64,000 bases of DNA, from assembly GCF_036669915.1 (NCBI RefSeq), contig NC_089321.1, forward strand, positions 4,052,816-4,116,815, read 5' to 3'. The notes below the pieces were generated by a model. That model did not search any database. It saw only the letters and a list, made by a program, of their open reading frames with translations, and was not told the DNA's origin. This stretch comes from Pocillopora verrucosa (lineage: Eukaryota; Cnidaria; Anthozoa; Scleractinia; Pocilloporidae). Each line of letters opens with the position of its first letter. Position 1 is the first letter of the stretch. Position numbers and translations under genes: made by a program. Shown piece after piece: positions 57,561 through 64,000 of the stretch.

Positions 57561-57747
57561 CGACCGGTGACCAACTGTGAATTTGGTAAATTACGGCGTA
57601 AGCGAAGACAAAACTGTAAGTACTTGATCAGCACATTAGTCATGGTTCGTTTGGAGCCTGGGAATAGTGGTGGGAGGATGAGAGGAAATTACGAAATGGG
57701 AAATGAAGGCAAACTGTGGCTCAAGTTTGCTGTTGTTATCGTCTTTT

Positions 57748-57958
57748 TTAACCCTTTAACTCTCAGATCAAATTTGTGTTTCTTCACACTGTCAACCATA
57801 CAATTCTTATAATGTTAGTTGAGAGAATTCAGTATTGGATCAACTAATTATCCTCAAATTGATATTTTTCTTAATTCTCATCACTTATCTAGTTGATATT
57901 GTATTGATATTGTAAGGAGAAATTTTGATTCGGTCACTCATGGGAGTTAAAGGGTTAA
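57748..57958 (-). mobile_element. TTAA MITE, family B
   Basis: TTAACCCTTTAACTCTC to GGGAGTTAAAGGGTTAA. Both TTAA copies and terminal repeats intact. Confidence 0.9.
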
Positions 57959-57959
57959 A

Positions 57960-58660
57960 TTAAATTTACTCATTTCGCTTCTGCTTTTCTTGGGATGTAA
58001 TATCATGTCCCAGTGGCTTACTTCTTAAGTTTTTAGGGGTATTTCATGGTTTATTGTGCAATTACTATCATTCAATACTGTTAAAAAGAAAACAAAAACC
58101 GCTACGTGATCAGGTCTAACAGAAGTCCCTGAAAGATAAGCTTTTAAAAAAAGAAATTTCACAGACGTACATAATTTAAAACTTCCTTTTATTTTATTCT
58201 ACACCAATCACTCCAATATCATTTAAATAGTATGTTTTATTTTAGCCTTGGTCCCATGTATCTCTCTGCATTCTTGAGGGACTGGGGAGTGATATCCTTT
58301 GACATTTTAGCTGTAACTGTCATGACAACTGGAAGTTGGTCACAACTTTAGGCAAGATATTGAAACTTGTTGTGCCATTAACCATCAAATACACTAAAGA
58401 AAACTTTAAAATTGATATTCTGTGAATAACGGACAATACAGGCTAGTCACAACATGGAACAGTATACAAAAATGAGCTAAAACAAATGTTTGATTCCTTT
58501 CTAAAGGAACATTGTTTCTGTATCAATGTATTGTTCATCACAGACTCTTGTCACCCTAACAACCAAGCTCATCTTCACTCTAATCTATTTAACAAGAATT
58601 ATTCCAAATTAGAGACCAAATGTTTAACTCTCCATATATTTTAAACAATCTTGGATCATT
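57960..58660. other. No gene seen
   Basis: AT-rich DNA between the last duplicated unit and the UBXN4 3' exon. It would include the UBXN4 3' UTR. Confidence 0.4.
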
Positions 58661-58663
58661 CAG

Positions 58664-60441
58664 TTACATCTGTTGAGGAGAGTTTCCATTCCATGTGTTA
58701 TTTTCATCATGTTCGTCATCTCTGTTGTGAAGCCACTGAATTCCACCTTCTTTCTTTAAAGATGAAACATCACCCAGGACTCTATGACATACAGCTGAAC
58801 TGCCATGAAAAAAATACAATTAAAAATAAAAAAATGGTAAGAAAGATTGGCATGTAACCTTAGGAAGGAAGGAGTTTAGATGTTGTTCATGACTCTGAAT
58901 TTGACTAAGAGTGTGTTTATTTCATTACCTTTTTTATTGCTATATTTTTCTCATCAGAAAGAAAAGCTGATAAGCCCAAATTCACAAAAAAGCAATTTTC
59001 TACTCAATGAAACAACAATATAAAACAAGAGACCATCTTTGTTTTTGCAAAATTTGCAAATTGCAATAATTGAATGTTTAGTCAAGAGTCACCAGTGGAA
59101 TAATATGTGTACTTTCAAGCATTAACAAGTTGATTAATTCTCCAAAACTTTCATCTGTCAAACAACAAGCAAAAAAAAAGAACAATGGACAATAAAATTG
59201 ACTGTAAATCAAATTCTTAAAACTTAATATCTAGGAATTGTTTTTGCTTTTTCTTTTTTGACTTTTAGGAAAAAATTTCATTCTTAACACCAACAAGCAA
59301 ACAACCAAACTAGTTTGATACAGTTGAGCAACAAACTGTGCAGCTGTTTAAAAAAGGCAACCAACCGAAAAAAGACTCACTTTGATGGTTGCGACTGTGT
59401 ACTGCTGTTTGTTCTCTGTGAAGGAGGATTCTGTGTCCCTCTAGACTGATCCGGACAACCAAATAGGAAAGCCTTCAGGAAGTTAATCAGTGTAAGCAGA
59501 GGTGAAAGAACCCATAACAACAGTTCAGGGAATGATGAAGTCCCACATGGAGCAAGGGGATTACTTCCTCTCTGTAAATTGAAAGTTTAGCAATGCTTGT
59601 TTATCTTTTTAAGTTTTGGGAAATTTCTGAATGATAGAGGAATGTGGAAATTCACTCAAAAAATTTAAGGAAACATTTTTCACAAATATGATAATAATAA
59701 CCAATGAAAAAATAAAAATGACCACAAAAGATTGAACATTCATTGGGATTGAAGGAGAAGAAAAAAGCTACAGTTGTTTGCAAATGGCACCCAATCTTTC
59801 CTAAAACACAACCCTGCTTATATCTTCTAAAGTTTCAACTTCCTCTGGGTTACACAAATTAAAAAGAACTAATTGGTAGGCCAAGCCATATGCCAGGTTT
59901 ACATGACACAAATATTCACTCTTTCCAATCAATGAATGCTTTAAAAACAACCTAATATTGATCTTAAACTTACCACAGCTACAATTTAAGTGGAACTTGG
60001 TGCCAGACCTAACTCAGCCAAAGTCTATACCAGGTCTTCTTTGGTCAGCTCCCTCCTAGGGTAGGTGGTGTACATTGTTATTGAGCTGGTACTGGGTCCT
60101 AGTTGCTAAGAAGAATTGAAAAGATCCAAATAATTAATAAACCTTATTTTCAATACATTTATTACAAATTTGGTCAAAAGAATTGGTGTATCTAGTCTGA
60201 CTTTAGGAGGAACATTAAGAAAAACTATTTCTGGCCCCCTAAAATAAGGACCTAACAATTATAGTTCCAATACATTTAACCCTGAATTCTCCCCTTTTTA
60301 TCAAATTCCCTGAAAGCTCCTTAAATTTTGCTCATTGTTATAAATGTACTTGTAAAAATCAACTACTCACAATGATGATATTCTAAAGAGTTTGTTAACA
60401 AACTGCCATCTGGAAGATCAAACTAGAGCTGGGCAGAAATG
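58664..60441 (-). pseudogene. UBXN4: UBXN4 (erasin) 3' half with in-frame stops
   Basis: Minus-strand exons: 60,441-60,371 (start of UBX domain, FDLPDGSLLTN, preceded by an in-frame TAG); 60,105-59,974 (UBX end, TTYPRRELTKEDL then TAG, AELGLAPSST then TAA); 59,571-59,381 (membrane-associated helix PELLLWVLSPLLTLINFLKA); 58,799-58,664 (C-terminal DENNTWNGNSPQQM, very like vertebrate UBXN4). The last three join in phase. UBXN4 is an ER-membrane p97/VCP adaptor in ER-associated degradation. The N-terminal half is missing. A candidate exon at 60,697-60,637 fits the phase. Retained introns mean it did not arise by retroposition. Three stops in the UBX domain suggest a pseudogene, unless the assembly has base errors. 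Confidence 0.7.
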
Positions 60442-60707
60442 CTGAGTAAAAACAAAAAGTTTCTGTTGCATGTACAGAGCAGTTAATAACAATACAGTAC
60501 TAACAACAATGTATAACTAAAGTAATGGCTGATGTTATAAATAGCATGTACTTTGAATACTTTTACAAGTGAAGGATATTCAAGAACTCTAAACCTGAAC
60601 AAATGACATGTTTCATTAAATTTCTACCTTACTTACCACTCAGTCTTTCCTGACCCCTCACTGCCTCCAGTCATGGTAGTTGAAGGTCCCTTGCGAACTG
60701 AATTTCT

Positions 60708-60940
60708 AGTTTTCTGGAAATTCCTAGGAATTCCTAGGAATTCTCAAAAATTCCCAATTATGCAAATGACCCTTGCAAACTGAATTCCCAGTTTTATGAG
60801 AATTCCTAGGAATTCTCAAGAATTCCCAACTATGCAAATTAACTCTGATTTTAAAAGCTTGGTATTACTGGGAATTTCTGGGAAAGGAAGACCCCAGTTT
60901 TGTGAGGACTTGGAATCCCCAGGAATTCCTAGGAATTCTC
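60708..60940. repeat. CCTAGGAATTC-rich duplicated repeat
   Basis: Several copies of the nested palindrome AATTCCTAGGAATT within two to three ~80-base direct repeats (CCCTTGCGAACTGAATT and CCCTTGCAAACTGAATT). Confidence 0.75.
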
Positions 60941-62512
60941 AGCTTTACAAACTACCTATAATTTAAGAAGTGTGGAACTCTTGGGAATTTCTGAGGCAAT
61001 TTTAATACCCTGAGGTATAAGAAATTCTCAATACCTTGAATGTGAAGGTTTTAAGAAAAGGAGTAATTTCAGAGGCTTAAAACTTTGGCTCAATAAAAGG
61101 TATGCTATACAAAACTTACCAAGAGATGTACATACGTGTATATGTTCATAACTTAAAGATCATGAAATTTATTATTCAAACTAAGTTTTAGTAAATCTTT
61201 ACATTAATATGGATTTTCTCACAAACCAGTTGTCAGTTATGTTAAATGGAAATTGCCAATTAATCCAATGTACTCATATCACTGATTTGCTTTCTAACCT
61301 CAAAGGACTCTTGGATTCCATGATCAAAAAATATTTTAATTGTAATGCAAATTAATGTCTCATGTTCACTGATGTGCCAAAATCATCAAACATTCATTTA
61401 CTGTTCCTTGGTACACAACTTCCACAATAATTAACAATAATTACATTGTTATCTACACTTAAAGAACTTTGTTAGTTATGAACATAAGTTACTTCCCTAA
61501 CCTACATTACTGGTTGCCTTTGTTAGAAAACCTTGGAACAGTCAAGCTCAGTTGCCTCAAACACTGTCAGAGACTTTTTGTTGACAATATTTTAAGTCGA
61601 AATTTCATGCCTTAGACAAACAAATTCAACACCTAATTAATCTTTCTTTTTTCATGATTGTTGTTGCTGTTTTTTTTTTCAGTTCTTTGCTCTGTTTTCG
61701 TGACTAATTGCTGTAATTTGTTTTGCTGTTTTTATTCTTACAAAACATTTTTGTAAGAGTTTCAATACTTATGGATCATCCACACACTTTGCAAACATTT
61801 GGCATGCAGACAAGACAGAGGTAGTCAATGTTCCCTTTGAGAAAAAAAACACCTTTTAAATGACATCTTCAATTTACTTTATTTGAAACTTTGATCTGAA
61901 AATATTTGTCAACAAGACTTGTTAGTAGTGAGAAGTACCAACCAAGTTTCCATTCATAACTTAATTTCTTAAATGTCCCAATCACTGGATCTCCCAAAAA
62001 ATATTACATCTTTTTATTTTTGGTGCAAAATACAAGTCCTTCTTTATATAAAAATGAAAATTGCAAGTCACACTTCAATAATAACAGCTCTAAAGTTTAC
62101 TTGTTGTTCTTCTCTGTCTGTCAGCTATCAACAAAATTGTTTTATACTTCGGACAGAGCATAACTATTTGTGGACCAGAGTTCCAACGCACCTCTGTAAT
62201 CGCATATAGTTACTTCTGTCTCTTGTACAAATGTTTCTCCTTTGTAAGACGCACTCTACTCTGTTGTCACTACTGCTTTAAGTTCAGTGTAAACGACTGA
62301 CTGAGGAATCGAGATTGCGGTGTTGGAACATGTTGCTGAACGCTTGCTAGGGTCAAGCTTTGTAGATTTAGGTACTGGTACACTGGGATCATCTATGTAT
62401 CTCTTATACTTCCCAATGTGGTATCCTTCTTTTATAAATATGAGGGTAAAAGACGATTTGTAGTCGCATTCAAAACTGTGATTGGCTTGTGTTATTTCTC
62501 ACCTTTGCCATG
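60941..62512. other. No gene seen
   Basis: AT-rich sequence without splice-supported frames. The missing 5' exons of UBXN4 were looked for here and not found. Confidence 0.4.
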
Positions 62513-62746
62513 AACACAACTCAAGTGAGTTTCGAGTCTTTGTTTCCTCGACAACTTTCGGCCACAAATCGTGCATTTGTAATACGATCGATTCTTGTCG
62601 ATTATTTCTACATAGAGTGAGCTCACATTATTATTTATATCAACAAGGTATCCATCGTCTAGAAGCAGAGAACCGGTCGGAGAAGTCAAAATAAAGTTGT
62701 GCGCTTTTCTTAATACTCCAATCGGCAAGCCAGCGGATTCACTTTG
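62513..62746 (-). CDS. C2H2 zinc-finger exon (partial gene)
   Basis: The open exon ends at a good donor (GGCAAAG/GTGAGA at 62,513). The upper acceptor (GGCTAG, 62,747) is weak. It encodes about 78 residues: an N-terminal part with HNFILTSPTGSLLLDDGYLV, then one C2H2 finger YKCTICGRKLSRKQRLETHL followed by SCVH (C-x2-C-x12-H-x4-H). Such fingers bind nucleic acid. Neither the start nor the following exons were identified, so the gene remains partial. It lies divergent to the gene starting near 62,890; the ~140 bases between contain CACGTG (an E-box word) and could hold a shared promoter. Confidence 0.5.
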
Positions 62747-62892
62747 CTAGCCAATGACAAGTCCTAAAAGATCCACGTGATCATGCCCGTGATCGGAAAC
62801 AAAGAAGACTCCATTTGGCGCTCATCTTTGAATGTACTTTTCATCGGTTGATCGTTTTTCTCAACTGTTTTGCTTAATATAACATTTCTAAA

Positions 62893-63658
62893 GATAGCTT
62901 TTATTGTGGTTCAATGGGAAAACGAGAACAGCGTGAGTTTTTCAAAAGAAAAGAAAGTCGTTGGCGCCGTGGAGTTAAAAGAAGGGACAACAGTTGACAT
63001 ATTGACTGGTACAAACAAGGGTCGAGTGGCCATCTATAAAGCTACGATTCTGAAAGTTTGTGGTGAGTAAAAATTGCGATATTCGTTACGTGATCAAAAT
63101 CTTATAAAAGAATAGATGTTGCGGGTTGAATTAAGCTTACATAACGCTCGGCGCAACTGAAACTAGAATAATTCTGAGAATCGAATCGGTCACTTGCATG
63201 CCGCAGTTTCTTAAGCTTATGCTTTACAATGAAATAAACCTATCAGTAAGGTTTCAAGATTCCTCTAGTCACGTTTGGGAACATTCAAAATTCATAATAG
63301 GAACTGTTATTAAACAAACCTTATTACATAAAGAAGCCCTCCTTGGTAAAAACAAAATAATGTATTCAGCCCTTTTTTAGTAAAATCTATGAGAGAGATG
63401 TACTAACTCCAATATAAAAGTCACTCAATATAACAGAGATTTCTCAATTTGAGATTCCAATGAATACCCTTTTCCTCATAGCCATCTTAAAGGCCTGGTC
63501 TGAGCTTTAAATATATATATTTAAATATATTATTTTTTTTTTCAAATTCAGATGTCATGGAACACAGATGCAAAATGGTCAAGCTTCCTGTAGACAACCT
63601 CATTCAAGGCCAACTCATTGTGAGCCCAGGAAAAAGATACAAACAGCAGCTAAGTTAG
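62893..63658 (+). CDS. Two-exon gene, BEN-protein N-terminal-module-like
   Basis: Exon 1 (~62,893-63,062, donor TTTGTG/GTGAGT) and exon 2 (63,552-63,658, acceptor AAATTCAG) join in phase, ending GKRYKQQLS then stop. The opening AFIVVQWENENSVSF and later GRVAIYKATILKV resemble the VVxW...SVS...YxAxIL module at the start of many cnidarian BEN-domain proteins. No BEN domain follows, so the product would be ~90 residues. The codon where Met is expected reads ATA, with no in-frame ATG before it in the exon. Either an upstream exon supplies the start or the start is lost. A gene or truncated duplicate are both possible. Confidence 0.45.
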
Positions 63659-63740
63659 CAGTTTAGGATAACTTCATTCTAATTTATTGTTACAGTTACA
63701 ACAAGATTTTAATCAAAAAATCAATTTTATTTGTCTGTAA

Positions 63741-63950
63741 TTAACCCCTTCACTCCTAAGAGTGCTTGGTTTTCAAATATAATTTAAGATATTGTATTTT
63801 ATGGAAAATAATCAACAGATTTTATTCACAATTTGTGTCAAACCAAATTTAATGATTGATTAGGACTATTTTGTATGAATAGCTGTAATTGAGGATTAAT
63901 CCGTATGAAGTTTTCAAGAAAAGAAAAACCAGATTCCATCCTAATATTAC
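63741..63950 (+). mobile_element. TTAA MITE-related repeat, diverged
   Basis: TTAACCCCTTCACTCCTAAG start, with an AATCAACAGATTTTATTCAC interior unlike families A and B. The right end is not resolved. Confidence 0.45.
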
Positions 63951-64000
63951 CACACATTGATGTTAATAATGAATCAAAAATATTTTAAATGTAAGCCTTA

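Overview
The window is animal nuclear DNA: AT-rich, with GT-AG introns, many dispersed repeats and few genes. The gene and repeat content fits a cnidarian, most likely a stony coral (inference). Pointers are a HEPN/NB-ARC/TPR NLR-type gene with a very homogeneous TPR array, Penelope-like and BEL/Pao elements, tRNA-derived SINEs, and many ~200-bp MITEs that begin TTAACCCTTTAAC. Most open frames in the window are not genes. Real coding sequence was found by joining exons at splice sites in consistent phase.

Layout. 0-9.9 kb is almost all repeats: a perfect 54-bp palindrome, a 1.74-kb TIR transposon with 43-bp subterminal arrays, foldback MITEs, a fold-back SINE pair and a heptamer satellite. 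It also holds two decayed gene fragments (a PHD finger, and an unidentified spliced gene at 5.3-6.4 kb). 10.1-12.5 kb holds a SAM-like exon and METTL27-like methyltransferase copy 1 (+).

13.5-41.9 kb is a large imperfect inverted duplication. The left arm is ~13,465-21,850, the right arm ~26,700-41,855, with a ~4.9-kb unique spacer. Each arm carries a gamma-glutamyl hydrolase (GGH) gene divergent from a METTL27-like gene. The right-arm GGH is complete (10 exons, about 341 codons) and its METTL27-like partner has three intact exons. The left-arm GGH has lost exons 8-9, and its METTL27-like partner is one broken exon. Arm-specific insertions (MITEs, a Penelope-like fragment, other blocks) explain why the right arm is nearly twice as long.

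41.9-46.4 kb is the single-exon NLR-like gene (-), with 14 near-identical 42-residue TPRs arranged in five-repeat blocks. 46.6-57.7 kb is a set of diverged direct duplications interrupted by a degenerate BEL/Pao retrotransposon (48.8-53.9 kb) and a TIR element (54.3-55.2 kb).

58.7-60.4 kb holds the 3' half of a UBXN4 gene (-) with in-frame stops. 62.5-63.7 kb has two divergent partial genes: a C2H2 zinc-finger exon (-) and a two-exon gene (+) like the N-terminal module of cnidarian BEN-type proteins.

The genes do not form an operon or pathway. The strongest themes are segmental duplication with decay of one copy, and repeat-driven change in an NLR.
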